Below, one piece after another: positions 1 through 14,500 of a DNA stretch of 64,000 nucleotides. Position numbers and translations under genes: made by a program. The DNA lies in NCBI GenBank assembly GCA_038380795.1, contig CM076268.1, forward strand, positions 2,343,501-2,407,500, in the 5' to 3' direction. Below the pieces are notes generated by a model. It worked only from the letters and a program-made list of their open reading frames with translations, did no database searches and was not told where the DNA came from. Numbering within the stretch: position 1 is the first letter of the stretch; each line of letters opens with the position of its first letter. Source of the DNA: Pyrocephalus nanus. Its lineage: Eukaryota > Chordata > Aves > Passeriformes > Tyrannidae.

Positions 1-1269
1 AACAGGGTTTACAAACACACCTGAAGTAAGACAGGGCTCCTGAAAAGTCATTTTATTGACACTGCTGGTTAAAGCCACATCCCTTGACTCACCCCACAGA
101 GGAGGGGGGAACACGGGGGGAGTTTCCCAAGGAACAGCATTTGCTGTGTCTGTACTGACAGAATTCAACAGGGGATCCACAGATTCTGGTAAATTGAATT
201 AAATAATGTCTTTTTACCTCCCCATCACCACTCTTTCCATAAGCACTTACTCTCAATTCATTTACTTTCTCCCAAATATTTAAAACCTCAATATGAAAAT
301 AAACCACTACGAATCCAACTTGTATTTTTTCCCCCTCTGTCCCCTTATTCCTGGACTGTGAAAACACCCAAACCTGAGAACCCCGACAGGTTCTACCTCA
401 TGTCCAGGAGCATCTGCACCTCAGGAAAAATGCTCAAATTTCATTCATCACCCTAAAATGATTACATCATCTTAAAAAATTGCCTCTAAGCACACTATTT
501 ATACTCCTTATTCCATATATTGCTGGTTCGCAGTGTACAACAACATAAATCCACAACAGAAAGGGGATCTCCTGGAGGGAATTGCTGCAGAGGGATTTAT
601 CACAGCACAGCTTAATCAGATTTGCAGAACTGCTTTTGCAAATCTGCCTTCAGATGAAATCAGCATTCATTTCAGAAGCCACTCTGCCTACGGTGCAAGT
701 TCACAACTGAAAACATTTTGCTTTCTTTTAGGTCACTATATAAAAAACTCTTGCACAGTAGCGCTGTTTAAGCTGTCCAGACCATCTTGGGAATATTTAA
801 CTCCATGACTTTCAACAAAAAGTATCGTCTTACAGACCGTCCCCAAGCACTGGTCTCAGGTTTCAGCTTCTCAAATCCAACACCACCTGCTGATGAAATG
901 CGCTCTGTCAATACACAACAACTGCACATATTTCTCTCTCTGTGCATCCACATTTTGTCCAGAAATACCCAAACCAAAAAAAAGCATTTTTTTTGAAACG
1001 TTTTTGGAAAAAAAAACACGTGCGTTTACCTAAAATTTAAATTTTTTTTGGTTCCGTTTAAAATGTTTATGGACACCCAGAAACATCCTTCTTGAGACAG
1101 AACACTGACACATTCTAAACCATTAAGAGCCACCACTGCAGGTCATACCCATGCCCATGGTACAGTCAAATATCCCATCTCTGATGACCATGAGCAGAAA
1201 ACAATCAGTGAAGATTAAAATGTCAGGATGAGCACACGGTGTTACTCTGCCAATCCACTCCTGACTTCC

Positions 1270-1420
1270 AGCTGCCCCTGGATCCCTGGAAGTGTCCAGG
1301 GCCAGGCTGGACAGGGCTTGGAGCAACCTGGGATAGTGGAAGATGTCCCTGCCCATGGCAGGGGGTGGGATGGGATGGGCTTTAAGGTCCCTTCCAATCC
1401 AAACCACTCTGTACAAAGAA
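1270..1420 (+). mobile_element. CR1 LINE 3' fragment
   Basis: Contains the avian CR1 segment GGAGCAACCTGGGATAGTGG, then CCCTGCCCATGGCAGGGG and CTTTAAGGTCCCTTCCAA. A truncated 3' end. Confidence 0.88.
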
Positions 1421-3054
1421 AACCAAAAAATAAATACCTGACTAATCTATCAAATGGCTTGATTAAAAAGCAATACCGAAAATCAGTATGGCTAAGAAAT
1501 CCCTGAGTAAATGGTTTCTTCTACCAAGTCAACTCACTGCAACATAAATGTGACTGCTTATTTAACAAAAAAAATACCTCCAAGATGTTTTATTCTCACT
1601 AATGTTCAGGGCATTTTTCCTCCTACATAATATAAGAGCCTTCAAGGTGCTTTCTCTTACACAATTAGACATGCTGCCTTTTAATTGGAAGCTTCTGGAA
1701 ATAAATTTTACAGTGAGGCTGCCAAGCCTAAATTAATATTTCACACCGTGATGTTTTTTGTTTTAGAGTTTCCAAATTAGAATCGGGCCAGAACTTCTCT
1801 GAACTTTTGTTCCACAGGAAGGGCAAAGGTTTTAATGAGACTTCAGTCTGGAGATTACTTTTTAAATATTTTGTGAAATCTGAGGGATTTGGTAAGCACT
1901 TGAGATGAAAAACACCAGCAGAGTTTGTTTTTGTAGTCTAAGTAAAATTTAAAATGTAAAACTACCAAGAAAGACAATAGTCTCGAAAACGAAGAAGGTC
2001 AAGCACCAGTAGCACTGAAAAAACAAAATAGGAAGGTCAAACACACATTTAATTCTTTTATCGGCCCCAGCCTTACATCTGCATTCTATTTTTTCACAAT
2101 AAAGGCATTGATCTTTTATTAAAAGTGAATTAAGAGTGCCTTCATCTCCATTTCCAGCCAGAGGCTTAAAAAGAAGCGTTCTGGCTACACAAACAAAGCC
2201 ATCCCGAGCTACCCACAGCGACTCACGCGAGCGGGAGAGCACGACAGCCTTCCACTCCAGGAGCACTTTGAGCCCTTCCACTGAAAGACAACCCTGCTGG
2301 AATCCCACCAGCAAAGTCCTCCAGCAGGCCCTTTGCTCCCTGATTTCATTGCACAAACAGAAAGAAGACTTGGTGGATCCCCAGGAGAGCCCTTGGCCGG
2401 TAACTCGAACTGCGGGGTTTGAGAGGGCAGCGTTGGGGACAAAGAGCTGGACACCCCAATCCTCTCCGTGCTTCCAACTGTCCACAGCCACTCACATGGG
2501 ATCCATCTGTGGAAGGCCTTCAAAGACTTCAGGAAAATCATTAGGTAACTCAGTGACTGAGTGACACCCTGGGTTTCACCACAGGCTCCCCCACCAGCCT
2601 GCCCGCTGCTCCAGTGCCAGGATCAGACCAGCTGATTTTATCCCAACTGCAAACTCTGAATTAATTACACACTCCACGTTTTTTAGGACCCCAGGGGTGC
2701 ATTTTTTTTTTTTTGGAGAGCTCAGCCATCTTTCTGTTTTATTGAAGAATAATGAGTTGTAATCTTTAAAAGATGTTACAAATAATAACCAAAAATTCAT
2801 TTCGCAGCTCACAGAACTCCAAGTGCTTTAGAGAAGTACATGAAGGGCGAGCTCTTCAGAAAGCTGGGCTGGTTCTCATTCTTTTCATTACATCAGCACA
2901 GGCACAAAACCCGTGTAATGGGAATTTTTCAGGCAGCCAGGGAGTTCTAAGGTGTCCCCCAAGGCACCCCAAACATGGAAACTCAGAGTAAACACCCACC
3001 TTCTCCTGCATTTCTTGTAAATATAATTTGAAGACGTATTTCCAACAGAAGTAT

Positions 3055-3112
3055 GGAATCATAGGATGGTTTGGGTTGGAAGGCTTCTTCAAGATCATCT
3101 AGTTCCAAACCT
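3055..3112 (-). mobile_element. CR1 LINE 3' tip
   Basis: GGAATCATAGGATGGTTTGG followed by GTTGGAAGG and AAGATCATCTAGTTCCAA is the reverse complement of a CR1 3' terminus; only about 60 bp remain. Confidence 0.8.
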
Positions 3113-3406
3113 TATTTAGGTCAGTAAATTGATTGTGACATTACAGATTTTGGTATTTTCTTTCTAAATGTGCCTCACGGATCTTTAAACTGACTGATCA
3201 AAGCAAATTTGTATATAATTTGCCAACTTTCACCTCTTTTCTGTTTATTTCCCAGTTCCACGTAGGGTACTTACAGAAATAACTAATCACAAACTGTTTC
3301 CAAAGCGAAAACACTTCTGACATTTCTTTTTAGATGTCATACAACTCGTTGGAAACTAATTATTTCCTACAATTATTGACTACATATTCATACTTAGCTG
3401 TTCATT

Positions 3407-3411
<5 letters not shown>

Positions 3412-3443
<32 letters not shown>
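3412..3443. repeat. Poly-A tract, 32 nt
   Basis: Uninterrupted A run in ATE1 intron 10. No clear retroposon body is attached. Confidence 0.95.
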
Positions 3444-3445
<2 letters not shown>

Positions 3446-4725
3446 GTTTCAGAAGGTTTCCATAGTGTCCTTCAGGTAAATCAAATATTTCAGGTAATAT
3501 TTTAGTAGCATTCACTGGTTAGATTAAACTTTTAATTTTGGGTTAAATTTGCCACATTGAAGGTGTTTCACACAGCAAACACCACAAATGGTCCCTTCCA
3601 GACCAATAAGGTGCATAAATAAATATGCATAAATATTTACCCTGGAACTGCTATTGCACCCTGGTTCCAGACTTTGGATGACGGGAACAGCAAATTTATG
3701 GATTCTGAAGTGCCCTAAGTGGGCTGACTGTTTATCCAAAGCTGAAATAATAACATCCAAATGACAGACAAGCATGAAATCAACTCCTGGAAGCGAGAAA
3801 CAAAGAGAAATATTACAAGCATGGAGCTACTCAGAAGAAGTTTACATAAAATTAGGGTCACTTATTAAGCATGTTTTCTAATAACTTTTACATACTACTG
3901 ATGTATCTATTTTGCCTTCTTCACATTTCCCAAGGTTCCTTTCCCTTTTTTAGTGTTATTTTTATTTTTTCTCTAGATCTGCCAATCTGTGCTGCACACA
4001 ATGGCATTTTATTCAAATAGACTATTGAAACTAAGTTTAGCTTTCAATGCTGTCACATAAACTTTGTGCTGGATGTACAAAAATAAGGCCCTGACACGAG
4101 ATGGTACTTACAGGAAAACTTTACTGGTTGAAATTCCTAGCTGGAATTCCAAAGACCGCCACCAAGAACATCCAAACACTGCATGGCTTCAAATATTGCC
4201 ATTTTATCCAATTCATTAATATTTAGTAACGGCAGTACTAGCAGAGACATCAACCCAAGACTGAGATTCCAGAGAATATTTCTAATTCAAAGGTGCATTT
4301 GTGCACATCTAGAGACTGAGTTTCCCCATGAACTCAAAGAGGATTATTAGCTGCCCTGAATTTTAGCCAATTGGTTCAACAACTTGATGTTTTTTTAAGT
4401 ATGTTACAGAAGAAAATGTGATATGCATTGTCTTTTTACTCCGAAAAAAAATAATCAAAGAGCTCGGGGCAATAAAAATCGTATGATTCCTGAAATGGAA
4501 CTTGTTTACTTTGAATCTGCAGCAGAAATTCTTAAGGAGACCCCAGCATTAAACTTGGAAAGTGAGACTAAAAAAAAAAACAACCAAAAAACAACGAGGG
4601 CCAAAAGATAATAACCCAAGTAGGGGCCTCAGGAGGAATGCTTCATTAGAGACACACCAACGCTTGTTGACTTAGGTCTATCTCAAAAGGAGTTTATTTT
4701 GGCAGCTGTGAGAAGCAAAATGAGG

Positions 4726-4746
4726 AAAAAAAAAAAAAAAAAAAAA
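4726..4746. repeat. Poly-A tract, 21 nt
   Basis: Simple A run in intron 10. Confidence 0.9.
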
Positions 4747-7582
4747 GAGAAAAAGAATTGAGTGTTTCAATCATGTGGATCCCATATCCTTCTCTTGAAG
4801 GGCTGCCATAAACCCACAGCGTTTTTTGAGCTCGTTAAATTAAATGTATGGGATTAAGTTTTGAAGTTTATTTTCTTGTGTTTAACGTAAAGTGAAGTAA
4901 TTACAGGGGAAAATAAGCAGAACCTAATAGATCATACACACGCTTTGCATACACAGAATTGTCACACTGATATCAAATGGCTTTAAACATCCATCAATAC
5001 CTCATAGCTGGAGTCATATCTGAAAGAACAGCATTCCTCTGTAGCTCACAGACATATTCCACAGGAAAGCAAAATGAATTCCCTCAAAGAGAGTTCTACT
5101 ATGTAGTTATCAAAGTAAAAACACTGCACACCATCTTTATCTATCAGAAACACAAAATTAAATTGACAGAATTTAAATAAAAGTGAAGATGTTTTATATT
5201 TTCTTTTGTTTTTTGTACAACTGCACAGGGAACCAAGAAAATTCAAAATTCACCACAACTGCACCAGCACCAGCACAATAGAAATGGGTGTGAAGGCAGG
5301 GTGGATAATTTTTTATTTTTATTTTATAAAAACATTGGCACTGGTTATGATGTGCCAAAGAGTAAACCAATGTTTTTAATCTTTCGTGATATAATCACAA
5401 GAAATTATTTTGTGAAACCTGCTGTTCTAACTCACGTGACTCACTTCATTCTGCTTTTTCTCACCTTTTAACACAACAAATCTAAAGGACAACACAAGAG
5501 GAAAGGGGGTGAACTATATATTTACTTTTCAGGTGTCCATGAAGCCTCCCATTTCCTCTTTTTATCCGTGCACAACACATGCATCGCTCTTGCAGCTCAA
5601 TCCAACTGCACATTCTCAGCTTCTGCATAAAAATGTTCAGGACTGAGCAGCAACAGGGCACATGGAAACCTGTGTTTCTCCCTGCCCCTCAATTTCGAAT
5701 GCTTTTGGCAGTTCCTTGCCTGTATCTTCAGAACTCCCATCACAGTTCTGGGGTTACTTCCCAGTCCGTTTTCCCCGGGAACCACCAGCGCTCAGCGGTG
5801 CCCAAGCTCTCCCCGTCTCTTCCAATGACTCTCAGGAGTTATCCCTGGAGTCCCCACAGCTTCCAAAACCCAACCCTTCATCCCACCCAACCCCTCACGA
5901 GCCCCCAAACACTCAGAGCCCCTTGTTGTGCTCAGCTTTATGGGTCAGGCCCCTCCGTGGCTGCCCAGACCCATCTCACCACTCTCATACCAGACTCCCC
6001 CCCAGTCCTGCTCCAGCCTCTGGTTTCACAAAACCCAGCCAAAACCACACACAACTTGCCAAAAATCCGTGCAGACCAGACTGTGAGGGCAAGAAAACGA
6101 GACCTACCCAAGGAAGTCTGGGCTGGTGGTAGCCTTACACTGAATAAATAACTTCACGTTTCACCTTCGTGCCCCAGCTACCGACTCAGCCCGTGGAGCA
6201 TTTCAAGACATAATAAATACCAGGCTAATTGACAGCCTGGCAAATTGTGAGACACTGATATTCACACGTTGAAATACGCTCCTAATTAAGAATTCAGATG
6301 GGTGATGTTGGCTTTAGATTAAGATATGCTATGTGGGATTTTCAAAAGCATTTATAGGCTTTAGGTCACTAAATCAGGTTGAAAAGCGATGTCACTCCAA
6401 AAATTGCCACTCCAGCTTTTTTTCCATTTCTGTTTGCTTTTCATTTCATTTGCTTTCATACATCTAAGAGAAAGAAATAATATTCTGAAATCTAGAATTC
6501 AGAACAGTACAAGGTTTTTAACTTCAAGGCTTTCCATCAATATATAGTACACTAGACAAGGGGTTTTTTTAAGTCCAACAATAATAAAACTAGTAAAAGT
6601 CAAATAATTTAGTCATCCATCACAAAATATCCATTGCCCAGTACTGAAGAAACAACCTCAGCAACAGTGGCACATACACACAAATAGGTGCTAACAGCAA
6701 TTTTAGGATAGAAGAGTAAACCTGTAGGACAAAGGGGAGACAACAGCAAAGGTTATCAGTAAAAACAATTTTGCAGGCTTTTGAATAAATAATAATGTGA
6801 AATTCAAGTTAATGCATCCTTAACACACACAAAAAGATGTCATTCAGCCCAGAAATCTGAAGGAGACAATAAGGCAGTGATAGATCTCAGTCTCTAAGGG
6901 CCTACAATTTATATCACCAGACTGAGTGAGCCACCTCTGCCAAAAAAACCCAAACCTACTTGTCTCCCTTACATCTGCAGATTAAAAACCTGAATAAATA
7001 AACAAGAAGGCTCACATTACCACAGCGTTCCAAGCATGTGTTAGAACTTAAACCTCCACAGCAAGTAAAGCAAGAGCTATCTGTACAAAAGATCAGCAAG
7101 TATCTGCACAGGAATTGTGGACCATCGGAACACGTGCGCTCTGAAAGAAGTTTCTTCTATTGTCCTCACAAATGTTTATTTTCATAGTGAGCTTTCATTC
7201 ACGAAATAAGCATTCTAATTTTAGGTCCAAGTGTTTGTTAAACAGGCTTGCTTTGTTTTCTGGGAGAGGAGAACTCATAAACAAAGCCCCTCTGTGCTCT
7301 CCCAGGAGTCCCTTCCCAGCAGGAGAGCATCCGACCTCACCTTGGGACCAGCTCGGCATGTGGAGCTCACACACCTGAACCCCGGCCAGCACGGTGGGAC
7401 AAAGCCTTCACTGCAAAAACAGATCAGTTTTGTCACCACAGAAGAGATGAAAAGTGGCCTCCCAAACCAGGAATGTGCCACGTTCACCCCACATCCCAAA
7501 TATCCCCTGGGAGAGACAACAGCCCCAGTGCTGCAAGAATCTGAACTGCCACCACAGCCCCTGCCAGCTTCCCATCATCTTG

Positions 7583-7810
7583 GAGTCACAGAACCATGGA
7601 ATGGTTTAGGTGGGAAGGGACCTTCAAGATCATCAAGTTCCAACCTCCCAGCCATGGGCAGGGACACTTTCCACTCTCCCAGGCTGCTCCAAGCCCAGTC
7701 CACCCTGGCCTTGGACACCTGAGGGGCCAGAGGGGCAGAATCCCCTCCCTCACCTGCTGCCCACGCTGCTGTTGATGCAGCCCAGGATGTGATTGTTTGG
7801 CTTTCTTCTC
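7583..7810 (-). mobile_element. CR1 LINE 3' fragment
   Basis: The reverse-orientation CR1 tail (GAATGGTTTAGGTGGGAAGG, GATCATCAAGTTCCAACCTC) continues into CACCTGCTGCCCACGCTGCT and GATGCAGCCCAGGATG, typical of the CR1 body. Confidence 0.85.
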
Positions 7811-8614
7811 TTCTGTTCTCTGCCTGAGCACTCCAAATCCCAAACCAGGCTGTAGCTACATTAGTTCTCAGGAGAAATAGTGAACTGAGAGACTCAGAGT
7901 TTCTGGGCTTCAATACATTCCCTCTGGGACCATGCTAAATAAAAGAATCCAAATACAGGAACACTAAACAAATGTAGGAATCAGACACAGAAAACATGGC
8001 TAGGTAGAAGTGTATTGAATTTTGGTTAAGCGCCTTTGCAGAGAATAATAACTGACTGAGAACATAATATAGTAAAAATAATTCTTCCTTTCAGTATGTT
8101 GTTTTTGACATTGACTTGTTTTCAAACTCCTCCTTATGTTAATAAATTCTCTCGTTAATTATAAACAAAATATTAAACTTATATGCAGAAATTCTTGTCA
8201 AGTAAGTTCATTTTTATCATGCAAAGCTGATACTTTCACCATTCTGCTTTACCTGAATTACTGCCATTTGAAGGTACACAGGTGTCCACTTGCATGTTTA
8301 GGAAAACAGGCTGTTTAATGTTATATATCCCCAAAGCCTTTGAGCTGAAACATCAACACTTCAGTTTTCTCTTAGAGACAGATGTTTGTAAGCTTTTCTT
8401 TGTAATCACCTGCACATGGAAAAACGAGCTTGAAGGCAAATGGGCTGGAATCAGTAACTACACTACTTGCTAGATTAAATCCTGACTTTACCAAAACCTG
8501 GTAATTCAAGGCTGGATTAAACACATGCCCAAATATAGGATTAGGGGAGTGTGAAAATTAGAACTGCACTTAAAAAAGTCAAGCACTTTGCTGACATTCT
8601 AACATTTTACAGAG

Positions 8615-8665
8615 TTTGCAGAGTTAAAATAATTAATACTCTCTTTGCAGAGTTAAAATAATTAA
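8615..8665. repeat. 22-bp direct repeat with 7-bp spacer
   Basis: TTTGCAGAGTTAAAATAATT plus AA occurs at 8615-8636 and again at 8644-8665. It looks like a small local duplication within ATE1 intron 10. Confidence 0.9.
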
Positions 8666-9015
8666 AAATTGCCCAGGCAATCACCTTGCTTTATCTGAAA
8701 ATCAGCAAAGCTCCACCCTGCCCTCATGTGCATGGATATCTTGACAAGTGAAAGCAGCTTTACGCATTTCCATGCATTTTAAACACACTTTTAAAAGACA
8801 GGACAAGGTACTATAAACACCTGCGTGCTGAGCATCACATGCCAACAAATACTGACATAATACAAGTTTAAATGTCTAAAACTTTAGTGAGTTTGAGTCA
8901 AAGGAAGTTTAATCCAGATCTACACATCTAAAGGGCAGTGGCCAAAGATGTTTGTGCCTCCTGTCCTGCCTGGGTGGCACCTGAAGCTGTTCCAAGGTGC
9001 AGCAGCACAGCTGGA

Positions 9016-9213
9016 ACTGGGAGGATACTGGGAGGATACTGGGAGGATACTGGGAGGATACTGGGAGGATACTGGGAGGATACTGGGAGGATACTGGGAG
9101 GATACTGGGAGGATACTGGGAGGATACTGGGAGGATACTGGGAGGATACTGGGAGGATACTGGGAGGATACTGGGAGGATACTGGGAGGATACTGGGAGG
9201 ATACTGGGAGGAT
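9016..9213. repeat. Perfect 11-bp minisatellite, 18 copies
   Basis: Unit ACTGGGAGGAT repeated exactly 18 times over 198 bp with no visible mismatch. Because 11 is not a multiple of 3 and the unit makes no stop in several frames, it produces overlapping spurious frames reading GYWEDTGRILG on plus and QYPPSILPVSS on minus. Confidence 0.98.
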
Positions 9214-11509
9214 GAGGCTTAGCAGAAGCCTGGCATATTCCAACTCACCACCACCCCCTGCAGATTTGGCCAAAAACCCAGAAAGAACTCATAAATCTCA
9301 GGGAAGGAACAATATCTGGAGTTTTAAGAGCCTCTCAGGAGAAGTTTCACACTTCTTTGGTTTTGCTTTAAAGACAAAACCACTAGAGAGGTAAAAAGAT
9401 GAAAAAAGCCCAATTTACACAGCATTTAGTCAGTGGGGTACAAGACTTTAGACGTTTTCATAACAGTTTACAACTTCTCCAACTTGCTACTATTGTCTTG
9501 AGGAATATCAGTATCTTTTTTCTCAGCTCATCACTCCAACTTCTTCCCACATCAGAAGTAAAGCAGGTAAATGAAATCTCATTTAAAACTTCATCTGAAG
9601 GTGGGGATGTCATTGCAGGCATTTAAGGACTAACAAAGAAGACATTGAAAATTCAGCTTCTTTATAACCCTCCACTGATAGAAAATCATGCTGTGCTTCT
9701 AAATCCATTAAACCATCACCAGCAATAAACAGCAAATAAATATACAATTCTGAAAAAGGAACCAATTTATCTTCCACTATCAAGTTTTGGTCAGGCCTTT
9801 CAAACTGAGCTCTCCTGGAAGAGAGATTATCTTCCCTTAATGGAAGATAATTAAATGCAATTAATAGCAAGCCACACAACTGGTAAAGACTAAAATAGAA
9901 AGAATGTATTAAAACCAAAAAAAAATCGTAAAATGTCCCACGGATCAACCATAGCGACCATATTAGCATTAAGCAGCCCCTGAGAACACTAGCCTTAATA
10001 GCTTAAATAAATAAATAAAATCAATAGATCAGTGGAACAAAAAGCTCATCTTGTCTTCTGCCCATTCATAGAACAACAGCCCATTTTCTGTTGGGATGAA
10101 CAGGGAATTTGGGTCCTGTGTGCTTTTGCTCCACGATCCCATCCTTCTTCAATTAATTGACAATGGAGTAATTTCCATATCCTTTTTTTTTTTTTTTTTG
10201 TGTCATTCCAGCTCAGTGTTACTCGTGAAAACCTTTTTATTCCCCACAAGGAGAGAGGAGGAAGCAAACAGTACCATATGCTATGAAAAAAGACGATCTT
10301 ACTCCCTTGAAATGTTTCTGGTAAGAATCCCCAAATTACCAGACACGTCTAACACAGCAAATAACCACCCTGAACACTTTCAGCCATTCCTTTTACAGCA
10401 GTTCAGTTGTTCAGATGAAAACAACTCAACTAAATAAAGTTTTTGGCAGTGGTTAAGTCTCCCAGGGCCAGCAGAAACCTCGGGGCAGTGTCTGGAAACA
10501 GCAAGGGAGGTTGTTTTGTTTTTTTTTTTTACTTCACACTCAGAAGACAACAATTCACCAAGATCCCGGTTCTCCACTGGGTAAGGTAACCTTAGAAAGC
10601 CTTTGGGAACTGATTTTATTAGATTAAGAAAAAGCTTTAAAGGAGCTGCAACAAAAATATTTTGCTCCTGCACTGACCCTCCCCGCTTGGGGCTCTGCTC
10701 TGAGGAACCTCTCGGAGCTCCAGTGCCCTCCTGACAGTCTGGGCAAACTCAGCACCACCCAAAACCCTCCACTGTCGGCTCTGGGACCAATCCAAGGGGG
10801 TGGATTTGGGTTTGAATTAATTGTACCTGAGTAACGGTGGTGGCTCCTGCAGGATAACATGAAATCAGCTCCTCCCATGCCAGGGGTATGCTGGCAGAGT
10901 GAAAACATGATTAATTAGCATCATCTGCATCCCAGGGCTATTACACCCTTACTCTGGGGTTTTACTCTTCATTTATGGCTTTCTTTGAGCTGTCACTTCC
11001 AGTATTTACTATAACACTATAAATAATAGTTTATTCCAATAAGGAAGATAAAAACTCAGCCAGGAGATCTCCACAAGAGCTGTAAGGAACAACCATAAAG
11101 CCCTCCATGATTTGTCAACTCATTTAATGCAATATTCTCTCCTGAAAGAAAGGAAAATGCAACTTTTAGCCCAGACTCAGCTAAAGCAGAATGGGCAGCA
11201 GAGAAATTCGAGGGCATATACACATGTGCTTTCACAGTCACGTAGACACAAACCTTGACACTAAAAATAACTCAGCCCACATCCCAGTTTAGCCCCTTCT
11301 GAAAACTTTGTAGTTGCACAATTCCCATTTTTTTCTCCTTTCCACCCTTCCTCCCTGCCTGCAGGGCTCACCATCTTCCTCAGTACAATGGAGGCATAAA
11401 CTCACATAAACAAATATCAGAAGCTGATCTCAGCATCTGAGGGCCTAATTTTAGCCACCATTCTCTAAGACAGAAATACATCAGTTGATAAAAATCTTCT
11501 GGACTGCTT

Positions 11510-11531
11510 AAAAAAAAAAAAAAAAAAAAAA
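11510..11531. repeat. Poly-A tract, 22 nt
   Basis: Simple A run in intron 10. Confidence 0.9.
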
Positions 11532-14500
11532 GACAAAAAGCCTAAAAAATGAGACTTGAAGAAAGGATTCTGGGTCTCACTCCCACCCAAACATTGATGC
11601 TGAACTTTTTGCAAACTAGGCAGTCAGAAGCACTGTGTTTAATATCAGGATTGAGGATAAATAGTAGAACTTTTTGCTCATTAGTTACACTTTTGCTTGG
11701 AGGCTCAGTACAGTCAGCAGCTAAACAAACTCAGACAAAGAAAATAATCATTCAAAGTAATGAATTGCCATCTAGATTAAATGTAACACTTCAGAGAAAC
11801 GTGCTGTGATACCTCTGTGAAATGAATGAGGGCTTAGCTAAACCAGGCCTCATTAAAGTATCTCCCATTAAATCTTTTTTGGAAAATTGGAGAAAAAACA
11901 TCTCCTGCAGATTAACTGGCCTGTCAGCCAGCAACTACTGTAAAGACCACAAGTGAAATAGGGCAGAGCCAGGAAAAGCAGGAGCTCCAGGCTTTCAGAC
12001 CAAATAAATTCCACTTGACAATATTGCCTAATTAGAGCTAATATCACCAGCAAAATTGCAAAAATAAGAGCAGTTGGACTTGAAGTCAAACGAGGGATCC
12101 AACACTCCAAGTGTTGCCACCCTCAATAAACGTGGTGCACAGATAAAACTAACCAGTGTTTCCATGACTTCAGGGACACATCTGAGGGGCTGATTTCTCT
12201 CTAGGACACAGGAACTTTAATATTTTGCCCTGAAAAGTGGCCTGGCTGTGGACAGCTTCACACAGGGGCTACGTCAGGAAAAGTGAAGAGCATCTTCATA
12301 AATGTGTTTTAACCCTTTGCATCACAGGGCTGTAGATGTCCATCTCTGCATATTCAAATTCACTCCCTTTGGGGAATGCCCCCCAAACAGAGACAAAATT
12401 CAGAAGTAAAGGATGTTAAGCAGTGTTTGAAGATCATCCAAAATGATTAAACCAACAAAAATGAAGTGAAGCTGGCAAAGCAGCACTATATTAATTCATT
12501 TGCTTCACAGAAACCTTAAAAATCCACTTAATTCCATGCATTCTTGCACTTTCTAGCAAGGACCACTGGATTTATAGATTGGAATAATTCTGAAATGGGA
12601 ATTGTGATCTCATTCCTCAGATGAAGCAGAAAAATTAAAGACATGAGAACTGTGAGGTATATTATTCCCCCCTCACAAAAAAACCCAAACAAACAAGAAA
12701 ACCAAGCAAACCCCACACCTCTTTTGTCTCTGTATTTCACAATTTACAGTTCTCACTTTAATTTCTAATGGTTGCTATGGAGCTCCCAAATGAACCTTCA
12801 AATGAGATTTAGTGCAAGTCAGCACTAAGCAGTGAATTTATGACAATGCAGAGTCATGAATTAGACATGATAAATTTCTACCAGCTACTATCACTCAGGA
12901 GATGGTTTGCCTGAGGTTTATTAACATGACCCTGAATAAATCTTTTCAGCAGCTCCTTTTGACAGAGACAGTCAAGTTATCTCTAAAAACTCAGGAAATG
13001 TCCACCAGTACAGAACTGAGACTTGTTCAGCTACAGTACAAAGTCTTCTGCCCTGATTTAAGTCTATAAATAATACAATCAGGCATAAATATGATTATTA
13101 TTTTCACTTCATTCCTGCTACACTTCAGTCACCTTACACTTCAAGTGAACAACTGGAAAGAAATCCAGATTTTCTAACATTAGAAAAGTAAAGCCCCAGG
13201 GACACACGTTCACTTTTCTCCTGAAGGAGTTCTAAATGACAAGGAAAAAATAAAGTCCTCATTCAAAATATTTCACCAGGAAAAATAAAGTAAAAAGAGA
13301 TGCCTGTGATCTGTGTTTGCCTAGCAGAAAAATGGGACTGCAATTGGTTTTAACCCTGCAAGTGCTGTGGGAAATTTGGCACAGCTTCAGCATTTGCAGT
13401 GAGGACAAACTGTAATAATTTACCAATTACACACAGTAAAAAACGACAGCTTGGGAAAAAAATAAAATGATGGAGTAATTGCATTCACTATGCAAATTAC
13501 CTGCTACGAAAAAAACATGGAAACTGTGATTCTGCTTTAAATAATTACATTTTCATTGGAAATCCCCTGTCCACATTCAGTTATGGCAGGAGCAACTCCT
13601 TATTTCTGCTTCTTGATGCTCCTAATAATGTAGTTTTCACAACCTGTCTATAAATATCTTTAAGAAAAAAGAAACCTAAAAAGTGTCCTCAAACACTTTG
13701 TAGAAAGCTGTTGAAAGTCAGCAAGAAAAGCTTTTAAATACTTATCACTAGCATTACATCAATAACTAAAGAATTTACAATTTTTCCCCTGTGCTATTTT
13801 TATTCTGCCCCACATTCTCAGAGTTATTTATTCCAATGTTGTTAAGTTCCATTTATTTAGTGTGGGCATCCAGATAAGGGGAGGCGAAAGGGAAAAGCTT
13901 TTATGCAAGAAAGAAACAAAAGGGGGAAAAAAAAGGTAAAAAAAAGAAGAGGGGAGCTGAAAGGACACTGGAATCCTGAATGTAGCACCTGACTTCTCAG
14001 AGCCAAAAACCAGAAACAGTCAAAACAGAGTTGATAAAAAACACGTAGAGAGATAAGGACTTTTTGCATTTGTCACACTTTGAAGGAACATTAAAGCAGC
14101 TTGATTGTCAGAAGCATTTAACACATACACTGAGTCAATCATCCAAAATCCTTCTGGAAGTCTTGGCCACTTCTAAAGACTCAAAATCCCTTTGGGTTTT
14201 AATGCCTGAAGTCCAATATAATTCAGAGTGGGCTTTGTCTCCTCACACCCCAACCCAAACCATTAGAAGGAACACACTGGGTAAGGTCAGAGCTCTGAAG
14301 AAATCAATGTTCCATTTTAGCTCCTGTAGAGGAGTATCCCAACCAGCAGGGGAGAAATGGAAGGAAGGAAGGAAGGAGGGAAGAGAGTTAAAAGTGATGC
14401 TAACAAGACAAAACCAGGGATTATCCCCCCTACTTGTACAACTTATAATTTTCAGGGCTTTATTATGATATGTTTTTGTCTCTATTATTTGCTGTTTCTT

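Noticed and set aside
7231..7913. Overlapping frames near 7.2-7.9 kb
   Set aside because: Partly CR1-derived and open on both strands; no gene similarity.
8938..9394. Long repeat proteins on both strands over the minisatellite
   Set aside because: They are only translations of an 11-bp tandem repeat with no stops in several frames; no splice, promoter or conserved domain support.
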